Translations under genes and position numbers: made by a program
Notes under the pieces: model-generated
The model's database searches: none
What the model was told of the DNA's origin: nothing
Seen by the model: only the letters and a program-made list of their open reading frames with translations
Assembly (NCBI RefSeq): GCF_000970025.1
Contig: NZ_CP009528.1
Coordinates: forward strand, 3,769,168-3,833,167
Length of the DNA stretch: 64,000 nt
Source of the DNA: Methanosarcina barkeri MS
GTDB lineage: Archaea; Halobacteriota; Methanosarcinia; Methanosarcinales; Methanosarcinaceae
Direction of reading: 5' to 3'
Shown: in pieces, positions 18,594-27,748 of the stretch
Layout: every line of letters starts with the position of its first letter
Position numbering within the stretch: the stretch's first letter is position 1

Positions 18594-19799
18594 TCAATTT
18601 TTTTTACAACCTGATTTTTTCCTGCTTTCTTTCTGACGGAAAATTTCCAATGGTGAGATATTCGGGACGGAGAGGTCCTGCCCTGCCTGATAGCCGTAGA
18701 GTTCCTGAAATTCCACAGCAAAGGAATGCATAAAAAGGGCATTTGGGATATCCATTGGACAGAGTTCTTCGCATTGTCCGCAGTTGATACAGGAATCTGC
18801 AACAAGAGAATAGCGTAGTGCATGAAAGGCAAAGGATGGAGGAACCTTTCCAGGGGTGATAGTAAAGTCTGATACTTTTGTTCCGGACAGGGCAGGACAT
18901 ACTTCAATGCAGGTATAGCACTTGATGCAACGTGAAGTCTCATCCACAAGCTGTTTCAGGCGGGTTTTTCCTTCCCCTAACGACTGAAAATCTTTTTCTC
19001 TCCAGCCCTCGGCCAGCTTCAGCATCGACTTTTCGATTTTCCCCCGAATCTCCACACCTTTTGGGACAGGGGGAAAAGTTTCAACCACGCCTGCAGTTTT
19101 TGCCTGTTTAAGTAGTTCTGCGCCTTTTGCGCTGCATACCTCAACAAAGGTTGCTTCCATACCCATAACGCCCCATTCTCCACAGGCAAGATCAGCCTGC
19201 CTTGGAATTTTCAGTTTGCAGCGCCTGCAGTTACTTCTTCTTCCAAAGTTTGCCTCTTCCAATTTGTCTATGGGTATAGAAAACTCCTCTTCAGGAGTTT
19301 CAACGATAAACTTCCCCTTAGCAATCCTTTCCTTTTTAACCAAGTCAGGGTTAACTGCAAACGTTTCTACAATCATCTTCCTTGCCATTTCCGGACTTAT
19401 TGAGCCTCCGCAGTTTAGCCCAAGCATGAGGACATTTTCCAGCCTGACTTCTCCCCGCTTTGCAAGCTCATAAAGACCCATGACATCGCATCCTTTCAGG
19501 GCGACTGCAATTTTCAGGTTCTCTGCCTTTTCCAGGTACTTGCTGAAAAGCCTGGACAGAAGAAGGGTCCCGAAATGCAGGGAACCCGAAATTTCCGAAA
19601 TTTCTGCCGGGTCCGTAATCAGCACAGGTACAGCATCATAGATGTCGGCTCCTTTCCTGACCCCGAGCACCGCATCCACACTTCCGCTTTCCAGTGCAAA
19701 TTTCAATAGAGCTGAAACCGCACCGCCTGACTCACCTTTTTCCAGTAATTTCTGGTCACAAGCCTGGACATAAAACATGTCTCCTTCTGACGGTTTCAA
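18594..19799 (-). CDS. fdhB: F420-dependent formate dehydrogenase beta subunit
   Basis: This 401-residue iron-sulfur flavoprotein of the FrhB/FdhB family passes electrons between FdhA and coenzyme F420. The FrhB N-terminal region includes GESGGAVSALLKFALESG and the C-terminal region includes CRRCKLKIPRQADLACGEWG. Two ferredoxin-type clusters follow at CIKCYTCIEVCP (about 293-304) and CINCGQCEELCP (about 337-348). Its ATG overlaps the fdhA stop by four bases, so the subunits are coupled. It could also serve another F420 oxidoreductase, but the partner gene makes formate dehydrogenase most likely. Confidence 0.88.
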   Translation of the reverse strand: MKPSEGDMFYVQACDQKLLEKGESGGAVSALLKFALESGSVDAVLGVRKGADIYDAVPVLITDPAEISEISGSLHFGTLLLSRLFSKYLEKAENLKIAVALKGCDVMGLYELAKRGEVRLENVLMLGLNCGGSISPEMARKMIVETFAVNPDLVKKERIAKGKFIVETPEEEFSIPIDKLEEANFGRRSNCRRCKLKIPRQADLACGEWGVMGMEATFVEVCSAKGAELLKQAKTAGVVETFPPVPKGVEIRGKIEKSMLKLAEGWREKDFQSLGEGKTRLKQLVDETSRCIKCYTCIEVCPALSGTKVSDFTITPGKVPPSFAFHALRYSLVADSCINCGQCEELCPMDIPNALFMHSFAVEFQELYGYQAGQDLSVPNISPLEIFRQKESRKKSGCKKN

Positions 19800-21883
19800 A
19801 GCTGTCCCTCCAAAAGTTTACTTTCTTGAGGTTCTATTTTCTCAATTTTTACCGCACACGCCTTGTACTCCGGAATCTTTGCCACGGGGTCGAGAGCCCC
19901 GTTAGTCAGCAGGTTGGCTGCACATTCCTTAAAATGAAAAGGTATGAAGACAACCCCGGGTTTTATGTCTTCTGTGACCATTGAAGGGATTTCGATCTTC
20001 CCTCTCCGGGAAAGTACGCGGACTTTTTCTCGGTTGCGGATTCCCAACTTTTTTGCATCTTTAGGATTAAGCTCCACCCAGCCAGTTCTGACTTCGGAAG
20101 CAAGGGTTTTCGACCTGCGAGTCATAGTCCCTGTATGCCAGTGCCAGATGTTTCTTCCTGTAGTAAGAATGAAAGGATATTCCACATCCGGGACTTCGGC
20201 TGGGGGCTTCCATTCAATACCAGAAAACTCCGCCAGCCCATCAGAGGTGGAAAATTTTTCGGTATGCAGGATTGGAGTTCCTGGATGAGTTTTATCCGGG
20301 CAGGGCCACTGAAGAGAGTCAGGTTTTTCAAGGCGCTCATAGCTCATGCCTCCATACTGAGGGGTAACCTTTGAGATTTCCTCAAAAATCTCTGCTTCGT
20401 TCATGTAGGAAAATTGAGGCCCGTACCCCATACACCCGGCAAGTTCGCAAATGATGCGCCAGTCTGCCTTAGCATCTCCCGGAGGGTCTACAGCTTTCCT
20501 GATCCGCTGCACTCGACGTTCAGTATTGGTCTGGGTCCCGTTCTTTTCTGCATAACAAGCCGCAGGCAAGACAACATCAGCAAGATTTGCAGTCTCGCTC
20601 AGGAAAATATCCTGCACGACCAGAAAGTCCAGTTGCTTCATGGCTTTTCTCACCTTGTTTAGATCCGGGTCCGAGAGCATGAAATTTTCTCCCATAACAT
20701 ACATGCACTTCACAGTCGATGTTCCTTCTGCAAGCTGTTCCATCAGCTCCGTAACCGTAAGCCCAGGGGCTTTCGGAAGTCCGCTCACCCCCCAGATAGA
20801 TTCCATTTTCCTGTGGTTTTTCGGATCTGCAACCTTCTGGTAGCCAGGATATACATCCGGCAAGCAGCCCATGTCACATGCTCCCTGTACATTATTTTGC
20901 CCTCGCAGTGGGTTGACACCTCCACCTGGAACTCCGAGGTTTCCGGTTAGAAGCATCAAGTTTGCCGTGGACCTCACGTTGTCAACTCCCACCGTATGTT
21001 GGGTGATACCCATTGAATAAATGAGAGCCGATGGTTTTGATTGGGCAATCCACTCGGCTGCGGTTTTTAAGTCATCCTCTGGCACCCCTGTGATTTTTGA
21101 GACGTTGGGCAGGGAATAGATCTCCTGCATAACCACGGATTTCATTTCCTCATAATTTTTAGTCCTTTTTGAGATAAATGCCGAATCTTCCCAGCCATTT
21201 TCTATAATATGGTGCATGAGTCCATTTAGGAGGGCAACGTCCGTGCCTGAATACATAGAAAGATGTAGATCTGCCTGTTTTGCCGTGGGCGTGCAACGAG
21301 GGTCTGCACAGACTATTTTAGCCCCCTTCTTTTTTGCAAGCATTACTCTTCTTCCAATGAGTGGGTGCTGCTCGAGGGTATTGCTGCCAATAATGAAAAT
21401 GCATTTAGACTCTTCAATGTCCAAGATGGAATTCGTCATGGCTCCCGAGCCGAAAACTGCGGCAAGGCCAGCGACTGTAGAGGAATGACAGAGCCTTGCG
21501 CAGTGGTCAACGTTAGAAGTCTTAAGGACAACACGGGCGAATTTCTGCATAAGGTAGTTTTCTTCGTTCGAGGTTCTTGCTGAAGAGAGGCAAACAATTT
21601 CTTCAGGGAGAAAAGTCATGAATCTCCCTGCTATAAGGGCCAGGGCTTCTTCCCAACTTGTCTCTACAAGCTGCCCGTTTTCCCTCACCAGCGGCTTTAC
21701 AAGTCTGTCCTTGCTATGGATGAACTCATAAGCGTATCTGCCCTTTTGACAGAGCTTTCCTGCATTAACTGGAGCCCGGTGCCAGGGCTCAATGCCTACA
21801 GCTCTCCCATCTTTTACCACAATGTTAAACCCACATCCTGTCCCACAGTAAGGACAAGTCGTGTGCACATATTTCAATTCCAT
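19796..21883 (-). CDS. fdhA: Formate dehydrogenase alpha subunit (molybdopterin, Cys type)
   Basis: This 695-residue catalytic subunit should oxidise formate to CO2 at a bis-MGD molybdenum or tungsten site. The N-terminal 4Fe-4S motif is CPYCGTGCGFNIVVKDG with the fourth Cys in GKLCQKG. The active site reads CARLCHSSTVAGL near residue 137, with Cys in the place of selenocysteine followed by the catalytic His. TGNLGVPGGGVNPLRGQNN is the usual substrate/cofactor segment. The frame extends upstream to 21970, but ATG 21883 follows AGGAGAAAA and begins directly with MELKYVHTTCPYC, as in the family. FmdB-like, fdhA and fdhB form one minus-strand operon. Confidence 0.9.
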   Translation of the reverse strand: MELKYVHTTCPYCGTGCGFNIVVKDGRAVGIEPWHRAPVNAGKLCQKGRYAYEFIHSKDRLVKPLVRENGQLVETSWEEALALIAGRFMTFLPEEIVCLSSARTSNEENYLMQKFARVVLKTSNVDHCARLCHSSTVAGLAAVFGSGAMTNSILDIEESKCIFIIGSNTLEQHPLIGRRVMLAKKKGAKIVCADPRCTPTAKQADLHLSMYSGTDVALLNGLMHHIIENGWEDSAFISKRTKNYEEMKSVVMQEIYSLPNVSKITGVPEDDLKTAAEWIAQSKPSALIYSMGITQHTVGVDNVRSTANLMLLTGNLGVPGGGVNPLRGQNNVQGACDMGCLPDVYPGYQKVADPKNHRKMESIWGVSGLPKAPGLTVTELMEQLAEGTSTVKCMYVMGENFMLSDPDLNKVRKAMKQLDFLVVQDIFLSETANLADVVLPAACYAEKNGTQTNTERRVQRIRKAVDPPGDAKADWRIICELAGCMGYGPQFSYMNEAEIFEEISKVTPQYGGMSYERLEKPDSLQWPCPDKTHPGTPILHTEKFSTSDGLAEFSGIEWKPPAEVPDVEYPFILTTGRNIWHWHTGTMTRRSKTLASEVRTGWVELNPKDAKKLGIRNREKVRVLSRRGKIEIPSMVTEDIKPGVVFIPFHFKECAANLLTNGALDPVAKIPEYKACAVKIEKIEPQESKLLEGQL

Positions 21884-21997
21884 GTTTCCGTTTTCTCCTG
21901 AATACATTGGTATGTTCTGGTAAAATGATGGTTCATTAATGATAAGCTGATATTTTTCTAAACAATTCACATACCCGTATCTGCTTTCTTGCGGACT

Positions 21998-23362
21998 TCA
22001 TAGTACTCCAGGCAAAATTGCAGGCATTGATTCCTCTTGCTTAAATGCAGATTGGAGAAAACCAGTCTGAGTTTTTCCTTCTTTTATTTTTTCAAAAAGC
22101 TGTTTTAAGGTATCTTCATTACTCTGAGTGAATTTAAATGGGGAATCAAGGAACGGTTCAAAGTAAATAGGCACATCATCAAGCCTGTAGAAAGTCCCTT
22201 CACACTCTATGGAGTCAACTACTCCCGGAAGCACAATATCTGAGATAGACGTAGTTGGACAGGGAATTGTATCCAGGCAAATCAAAGGAATTTCTGAAAG
22301 GTAAGCTGCACAGTCAGGGGGAATCTGACTCAAAAGATCAGAACACATTACAAAAGCTGCATCCACGTCTTTTTCTCGAAGCAAATCTACGGTTGTGAAT
22401 TCTCCAGGGTTGTAACGTGGATATCCACGCATGAAGTCAAGCCCAAAGGGATACCCATACATGTAAGAAGCAACCTGGCTAAAACCTGCCGCGTTGCAGC
22501 GACTGCGGATAACTCCAATGGTAAATTTGGAATAATTGTTCAGCTCTTTCACAAAGTTCATGGCAATTTCAATATTCCTGTACTTCCCAGGAGATGAAGA
22601 CAGTCCAACTCCTACTGAGATAGTCCCAAAATTGCAGTTCTTCATTATACCGAGCATCTCTTCCATAACAGAAATCGGAACTCCTGTAATCTCCTCTACG
22701 GAATGATGAGGAGTTTTTCCATGTAAAAGCGTCAAGAGCGCGCTTATTAGCTCATAGTCGGAGTCCGGTTTAAGCTGCACATGCAGGTCAGAAGCTTTAG
22801 CAGTTAGAGTTTTTCTTGGGTCTACAGTAATGATTGTCCTGTCAAAACGCCCGCGTTTGGTCCAGTAACCTCTTGGGAAAACCCCATATCTGGACATCTG
22901 CCTGGGCATGGATTCAAGTGGATTTGTTCCCCAGTAAACCAAAAGGTCGGCCCTGTTTTTCTTCTGCCCTTCAGTTGCACCGACTTTTCCGGCTTCCTGA
23001 GTTCCCATTACTGTGGCCCCATTGCCAGTTGTATCTACAATTGCACCCAGATATTCCCCTATCATAAGCCCCACTTCATGTGCTTCACAGGAAGTTTCGC
23101 TGCCTATGGAAATCAGTGGACGCTTAGCCGAAGACAGGATGTCTGCAGCTATTTGAAGGGCTCCGTCCCAGGAAACCGGCCTTAATTTTCCTCCGAACTT
23201 TAGAAGAGGCTGTTTAAACCTTTGGGGACTTGTAACCTCATTAAATCTGGAAATTCCCATCTTGCATACATTTTTAGCTTCAATCTTTCCACCCTTGATT
23301 TCAACCTGGATATCGTCGCAGGCAGCCCCACAGACAGGACAGACTATATTTTTGTGGATCAT
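21998..23362 (-). CDS. FmdB/FwdB-like molybdopterin protein lacking the Cys-His active-site pair
   Basis: This 454-residue protein is clearly related to the catalytic B subunit of formylmethanofuran dehydrogenase. It has CPVCGAACDDIQVEI at the N-terminus, KKNRADLLVYWGTNP near 120-134, DFMRGYPRYNPGEFTTVDLL near 310, and CEGTFYRLDDVPI near the end. Where FmdB/FwdB proteins carry Cys/Sec-His-Gly-Pro about 22 residues before KNRAD, this protein has Gly-Asn-Gly-Ala. The metal-ligating Cys and catalytic His are therefore missing. No other fmd/fwd subunit is beside it; instead fdhA and fdhB follow after 114 bases. It may be a structural or electron-transfer partner of Fdh. ATG 23362 after CGGAG is preferred to GTG 23368. 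Confidence 0.8.
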   Translation of the reverse strand: MIHKNIVCPVCGAACDDIQVEIKGGKIEAKNVCKMGISRFNEVTSPQRFKQPLLKFGGKLRPVSWDGALQIAADILSSAKRPLISIGSETSCEAHEVGLMIGEYLGAIVDTTGNGATVMGTQEAGKVGATEGQKKNRADLLVYWGTNPLESMPRQMSRYGVFPRGYWTKRGRFDRTIITVDPRKTLTAKASDLHVQLKPDSDYELISALLTLLHGKTPHHSVEEITGVPISVMEEMLGIMKNCNFGTISVGVGLSSSPGKYRNIEIAMNFVKELNNYSKFTIGVIRSRCNAAGFSQVASYMYGYPFGLDFMRGYPRYNPGEFTTVDLLREKDVDAAFVMCSDLLSQIPPDCAAYLSEIPLICLDTIPCPTTSISDIVLPGVVDSIECEGTFYRLDDVPIYFEPFLDSPFKFTQSNEDTLKQLFEKIKEGKTQTGFLQSAFKQEESMPAILPGVL

Positions 23363-23368
23363 ACTCAC

Positions 23369-23970
23369 TGTTCTCCGACATAAAATTTTGATATTGTATA
23401 TTCAGTACACTTTTCAGAAAAAATCGACAGCAACATCTCGTCTTTCATTTAACTTACCTCTCAACATTGTTCTGTACACTGCACAGCAGTTCGTTTTCAT
23501 GCTAATGAACAGTGAACAATAATTTCACAGCACTGTACCATTTTTATGAACTAGTACTTCAATGTCAACAGGTTTTCAGGAATATGCCTTTTCCCTGCAT
23601 TCTGGAAGACGGGTGGGGGAATTCAGGAGAGAACATACCTTTCCAGATCCCAATAGAAAAAAACCATGTTCAGATTTTTTGCTGTTATTTACCAGTTAGT
23701 AGATTTCCAGACCTACATTTGTTACCAGTAAACTACATTCTATTTCAAATTCATACGATTAATATAAAGAATTTGTATTGAGAAATAAATTTGTAACTCA
23801 GATATAAATATATCGGCGCTTCACTGTTTTGAGCGGAAATTTTATGTTCCCATTCAGAAGTTGACAATAGATAAAAAACTGACCTTATTAAGTTCATAAG
23901 GTTCATATGTAGATATGGTTATATAGTAGTTAATAGGAATATAACTTCCGTCTTAAATAGAGGATCAAAT
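23369..23970. promoter_or_regulatory. Divergent spacer between fmdB-like/fdh and mop/mod
   Basis: This 600-bp AT-rich region must hold the promoters of the divergent fmdB-like-fdhAB and mop transcripts. ATTGTTCTGTACACTG near 23466 faces CAGTGAACAAT near 23509 as a partial inverted repeat, and CATTGTTCT recurs before modA. No gene is supported. Confidence 0.4.
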
Positions 23971-24181
23971 ATGAAACTAAGCGCACGCAACGTCTTAGAA
24001 GGTAAGGTCAAAAGCATTATCCCCGAAATGGTAAACTCTGAAATCGTAATAGAATTACCAGGAGGAACAGAAAATCACTTTCATTATCACAAAAACATCA
24101 GCTGAAAGTCTGAACTTAAAAGTAGGAAGTGAGGTCTACGCAGCATTCAAGGCCTCAGGTGTGACGATAGCCACAGACTAA
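23971..24181 (+). pseudogene. mop: Molbindin (Mop), frameshifted
   Basis: The gene starts MKLSARNVLEGKVKSI and continues VIELPGGTE, a typical molybdate-binding Mop domain. After GGAACAGAA one extra A (within 24070-24075) shifts the frame and gives a stop after 44 codons. In the +1 frame the missing half follows intact: ITKTSAESLNLKVGSEVYAA, then FKASGVTIATD and a stop at 24181. A single-base deletion would restore a normal protein of about 69 residues. GAGGATC is a good RBS before ATG 23971. This could be a true pseudogene, a recent polymorphism or a sequencing error. It stands between the fdh operon and modABC. Confidence 0.88.
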
Positions 24182-24193
24182 CTGCTTATTTTT

Positions 24194-24211
24194 CATCATC
24201 AATTGATGATG
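24194..24211. other. 18-bp perfect palindrome
   Basis: CATCATCAATTGATGATG directly follows the mop stop. It could be a hairpin at the transcript end or a protein-binding site; the sequence alone does not decide. Confidence 0.5.
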
Positions 24212-24329
24212 AGAAAGTATAGTCAAAAACAATTAATTTCGCATTCCGCAGAAGTGCAAAAAAGCTACCTGGTAACATCAACACTCGTTTAAAAAGAGAT
24301 AAAAAAGTATTATAGTTATACATACCTGT

Positions 24330-24405
24330 GCATGTCTGTGCATGTCTGGAATGTCTGGAATGTCTGGAATGTCTATGCATGTCTGGAATGTCTGTGCACA
24401 CCTAC
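24330..24405. repeat. Short tandem repeat (TGTCTGGAA units)
   Basis: About six units of the ten-base TGTCTGGAAT type, interspersed with TGTGCATG and TATGCATG, lie in the 680-bp spacer between mop and modA. No gene is supported in that spacer. Confidence 0.7.
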
Positions 24406-24862
24406 GTACGTCTACATACATCTGCGTAACCTGGATCTGGCTCAATATATTTAAAAAAAGTTTTACATGTATCATCATGTTCTGGATACTTAACTTCATA
24501 ATGCAGAATATCACGCGAAAAATTTGATTATTGAGCATCAGTATAAATAAACTCCTAAAAATAATAGATTGATTCATATGCATTTATTTTATATATGACT
24601 TAAGTGATTGAAGCTTTTTTATAAAAATAAATCATAACTTATCTTCATGCAATAAGAGAAATTAGCCAAAAAATTGTTAAGTTGAAATAAATAAACCTAT
24701 AATAAATAGAGTAAATTTTATTACATCAACTTTACCGGTTTTGAATAAATGAATATGGAGAAAAACAAAAAAGTGATTATACTACCGAGAGTTCATTGTT
24801 CTCGATTCTGAGTTCAACCGCGTAAGTACTTAATTATAATAATATTTTGAGTAGGTGTAATC

Positions 24863-25720
24863 GTGAGAAAAGAACTGATAGTTCTGCTAGTAGTATTAGG
24901 CGTATTCCTTGCAATAGGATGTACTGGTAATGGAAATGAAGCTACAAACGAAACGAGCACTCCAGTCGCAAATGAAACGGGTGCCCCAGTCGCAAATGAA
25001 ACTTCGGTTTCTGGGCAGAACCCTGACGCTATAACAGTATCTGCAGCTGCCAGCCTTACCGAAGCCTTTACGGATATGGAATCCCAGTTTGAAACCGAAA
25101 ACCCTGGCACAGATGTGAATTTAAATTTTGCAGGGTCAGGGAGTCTACGTCAGCAGATTGAAGGAGGAGCTCCAGTTGATGTTTTTGCTTCGGCTAACCA
25201 GAACCACATGGACATACTTGCCAATGAGACCCTTATCGACAACAGTACAAGGGAAGACTTTGCTGAGAATTCCCTTGTGCTCATAGTCCCTGCAAACAGC
25301 AACCTCAATATAACTGGAATAAAAGACCTGACAGCCTCAGATGTGGGAAAAATCAGCATTGGAAATCCAGAAACTGCCCCTGTAGGCAAATATACAACTC
25401 AGGCATTGACCGAAGCAGGCCTCTGGGACCAGTTAAAAGATAAGACTATACTTGCCGAAGATGTCAAACAAGTACTTACATATGTGGAAAGAGGAGAAGT
25501 AGATGCAGGCTTTGTGTATATGACCGATGCAAAGACCGCAGACCCCGGAACTATAAATATCGTTGCTACTGTCCCTGTAAATACTTCTATCAGTTATCCT
25601 ATAGCTGTGGTTTCTGATTCCGATAACAAAGAAGAGGCACAGGAATTCGTGGATTTCGTAACTGGAGAAGAAGGACAGAAAATACTGGAAAAATACGGAT
25701 TTACTCCAGAATCCGAATAA
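24863..25720 (+). CDS. modA: Molybdate/tungstate ABC transporter substrate-binding lipoprotein
   Basis: This 285-residue exported protein captures oxyanions outside the membrane. The N-terminal hydrophobic segment ends in a lipobox-like LAIGC at residue 21, followed by an Asn/Thr-rich linker with a repeated PVANET. The ModA fold begins ITVSAAASLTEAFTDMESQF. The anion-site segments are SAAASL, NFAGSGSLRQQIEGGAPVDV and the hinge region with GEVDAGFVYMTDA. The start is GTG 24863 after GTAGGTG. It leads the modABC operon and probably serves the molybdopterin enzymes encoded just upstream. Selectivity for molybdate or tungstate cannot be read with confidence. Confidence 0.92.
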   Translation: MRKELIVLLVVLGVFLAIGCTGNGNEATNETSTPVANETGAPVANETSVSGQNPDAITVSAAASLTEAFTDMESQFETENPGTDVNLNFAGSGSLRQQIEGGAPVDVFASANQNHMDILANETLIDNSTREDFAENSLVLIVPANSNLNITGIKDLTASDVGKISIGNPETAPVGKYTTQALTEAGLWDQLKDKTILAEDVKQVLTYVERGEVDAGFVYMTDAKTADPGTINIVATVPVNTSISYPIAVVSDSDNKEEAQEFVDFVTGEEGQKILEKYGFTPESE

Positions 25721-25741
25721 AAAATAAGTTAAAAACAAAAA

Positions 25742-26419
25742 ATGATCTACATGATGGACAAGATATGGTTTCCTTTATCCCTTACGCTCTGGGTAGCCGC
25801 CATATCGTCTATTCTTGTACTTTGCAGTGGCGTAACCATAGCTTACGTGTTTGCAAGGCGTGATTTTAGGGGAAAATGGCTTGCGGAACTATTCGTGACC
25901 CTTCCCCTTGTCCTCCCTCCCACTGTAATTGGTTACCTTCTTGTGATCCTGGTGGGAAGAAATGGGGTTCTTGGGCAGACGATTTTCAATGTTCTGGGAA
26001 CCGGGGTCATGTTTACCTGGCAGGCAGCAGTTATTGCGGCGTATACTGTTTCCCTTCCCCTCATGGTACATACCGCGAAAGCTGCCATTGAAGGAGTAGA
26101 CAGGGAAATAGAGTACGCTGCCTATATCCTTGGAAAAAGTGAATTTGAGACTGTTCTGCAAATAACACTTCCTCTTGCAAAAAAGGGAATACTGGCAGGA
26201 CTGATACTCAGTTTTGCCAGGGCTATTGGAGAATTCGGGGCAACCCTCATGCTGGCAGGAAATATCCCGGGAAAAACGAACACAATGTCGATTTCAATAT
26301 ACAGCGCATTTCAGGCAGGCAATAACGAACTTGCCAATCTGCTTGTGTTGATCCTGGTCTTTATGTCCTTGCTGACCATTGCACTGACCGGCAGATTCGT
26401 AGAAAAACTTGAGGTATGA
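25742..26419 (+). CDS. modB: Molybdate ABC transporter permease
   Basis: This 225-residue membrane protein has five or six transmembrane segments and the permease coupling signature ARAIGEFGATLMLAG near residue 160, followed by IPGKTNTMSISIYSAF. VTLPLVLPPTVIGYLLVI is typical of ModB/CysW permeases. It starts 21 bases after modA with only a weak RBS, and its stop overlaps the modC start in ATGA. Confidence 0.93.
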   Translation: MIYMMDKIWFPLSLTLWVAAISSILVLCSGVTIAYVFARRDFRGKWLAELFVTLPLVLPPTVIGYLLVILVGRNGVLGQTIFNVLGTGVMFTWQAAVIAAYTVSLPLMVHTAKAAIEGVDREIEYAAYILGKSEFETVLQITLPLAKKGILAGLILSFARAIGEFGATLMLAGNIPGKTNTMSISIYSAFQAGNNELANLLVLILVFMSLLTIALTGRFVEKLEV

Positions 26420-27573
26420 GATTGGGCATAAAAGTTGACCTTAAAAAACAGTATAAAGAAGCTGAAATCAATGGAAAAAAAAGTACTAAGAAAGCTTTTA
26501 CAAGTACTAAGAAAGCTTTTACGTTAGATATCAGCTTTGAGATGGGAAACGAACTTGTCGTACTTTTTGGGCCTTCAGGATCAGGAAAGACCACGTTGTT
26601 CAAATGTATTTCAGGTATCACGGAACCTGATGATGGAAAAATAACTGTGGGAAGTAAAGTTTACTACGACAAAAACCAGAAAATTAACCTGCCCATCCAG
26701 AAACGCAATCTTGGCTATGTTTTTCAGAACTATACCCTCTTTCCTCACATGAATGTTAGAAAAAACATAGAATGCGGCCTCAAAGGCTGGGAAAAAGAGG
26801 ACAAGGAAGTGAGGGTTGCAGAAATGCTGAATCTTATCCATATTGAGGAACTGGAAAACCGTTACCCTTCGCAGTTATCAGGTGGGCAGAAGCAGAGAGT
26901 TGCTCTGGCAAGGGCTCTTGCCCCCAAACCAGGGATTCTGCTTCTGGATGAACCCTTTTCCGCACTTGATATGGGAATAAGAACCAAACTTGCCGAAAGA
27001 ATAAAAAATCTGCAAAACAAGATCGGAATACCATTGCTATTCATTACCCACAACTTTGAAGAAGCTTTCCTGCTGGCTGATAGAATTCTTATCTTATATG
27101 AGGGGAATGCACAGCAGTTCGGAACCCCGGAAGAAATCTTATATCACCCTGAAAACCGGCATGTAGCAGACCTCACAGGTTTATCAAACATTTTTGATGA
27201 AGCTAAAGTAGAAAGGTATGATGAAGAATCAAAAAATATAATATTAAAAAGTGGGGATATGAGAATAAAAGTAAAATCTCAAAACCTCAAACCTGGAGAT
27301 AAAGTTTCCTGGGGAATATATCCCGAGAACATAACTCTTCTTTCACCGGATTCTGGTCCTGAAAATCAGAGTGAAAACATCTATTCTGCGCATGTCAATA
27401 GTATCATCAATAAAGGACCAAAAAAACGAATCACATTTAAGCTTGTCAGACAAAACAAAACTCTGATTGCAGAAGTTCCTGCACAGTTTGTTGATTCCAT
27501 GAAGCTTTATGCAGGTGGTTTATGCCTAGTTAAACTGGAAACGAGTAAAGTGGTGGCATTCCGTAGCTTATAA
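26416..27573 (+). CDS. modC: Molybdate ABC transporter ATP-binding protein
   Basis: This 385-residue ATPase has Walker A GPSGSGKTTLFK (about 53-64), the Q-loop in YVFQNYTLF, signature LSGGQKQRVALARAL (about 154-168), Walker B ILLLDEPFSALD and the switch His in FITHNFEEAF. A C-terminal domain (about 280-385) of the MOP/TOBE type may sense intracellular molybdate. Near the N-terminus a 21-bp unit is duplicated (26482-26522), giving STKKAFT twice; this expands the segment before the first beta strand and is absent from typical ModC proteins. It is translationally coupled to modB. Confidence 0.92.
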   Translation: MRLGIKVDLKKQYKEAEINGKKSTKKAFTSTKKAFTLDISFEMGNELVVLFGPSGSGKTTLFKCISGITEPDDGKITVGSKVYYDKNQKINLPIQKRNLGYVFQNYTLFPHMNVRKNIECGLKGWEKEDKEVRVAEMLNLIHIEELENRYPSQLSGGQKQRVALARALAPKPGILLLDEPFSALDMGIRTKLAERIKNLQNKIGIPLLFITHNFEEAFLLADRILILYEGNAQQFGTPEEILYHPENRHVADLTGLSNIFDEAKVERYDEESKNIILKSGDMRIKVKSQNLKPGDKVSWGIYPENITLLSPDSGPENQSENIYSAHVNSIINKGPKKRITFKLVRQNKTLIAEVPAQFVDSMKLYAGGLCLVKLETSKVVAFRSL

Positions 27574-27748
27574 CTCGAAATTAACACGTAGATTAAAACT
27601 GGAAAATAACACATCTATTCTAACATATTCTATTTTGAGCAAGACATTTACATTCAATTTCTTAAAATTAAACTCTTATTTCCAGAAAAACATGATTTCT
27701 TGCCGTTAAGTATTTAATAGAGGAAAGATATTTGGGTATCCTTGTAAA

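Noticed and set aside
21998-23362. Standard formylmethanofuran dehydrogenase subunit B
   Set aside because: The Cys/Sec-His active-site pair appears to be replaced and no other fmd subunits are adjacent.
24194-24211. Intrinsic terminator of mop
   Set aside because: Archaeal termination relies mainly on T-rich tracts, and this palindrome is not followed by a clear T run; it could equally be a binding site.
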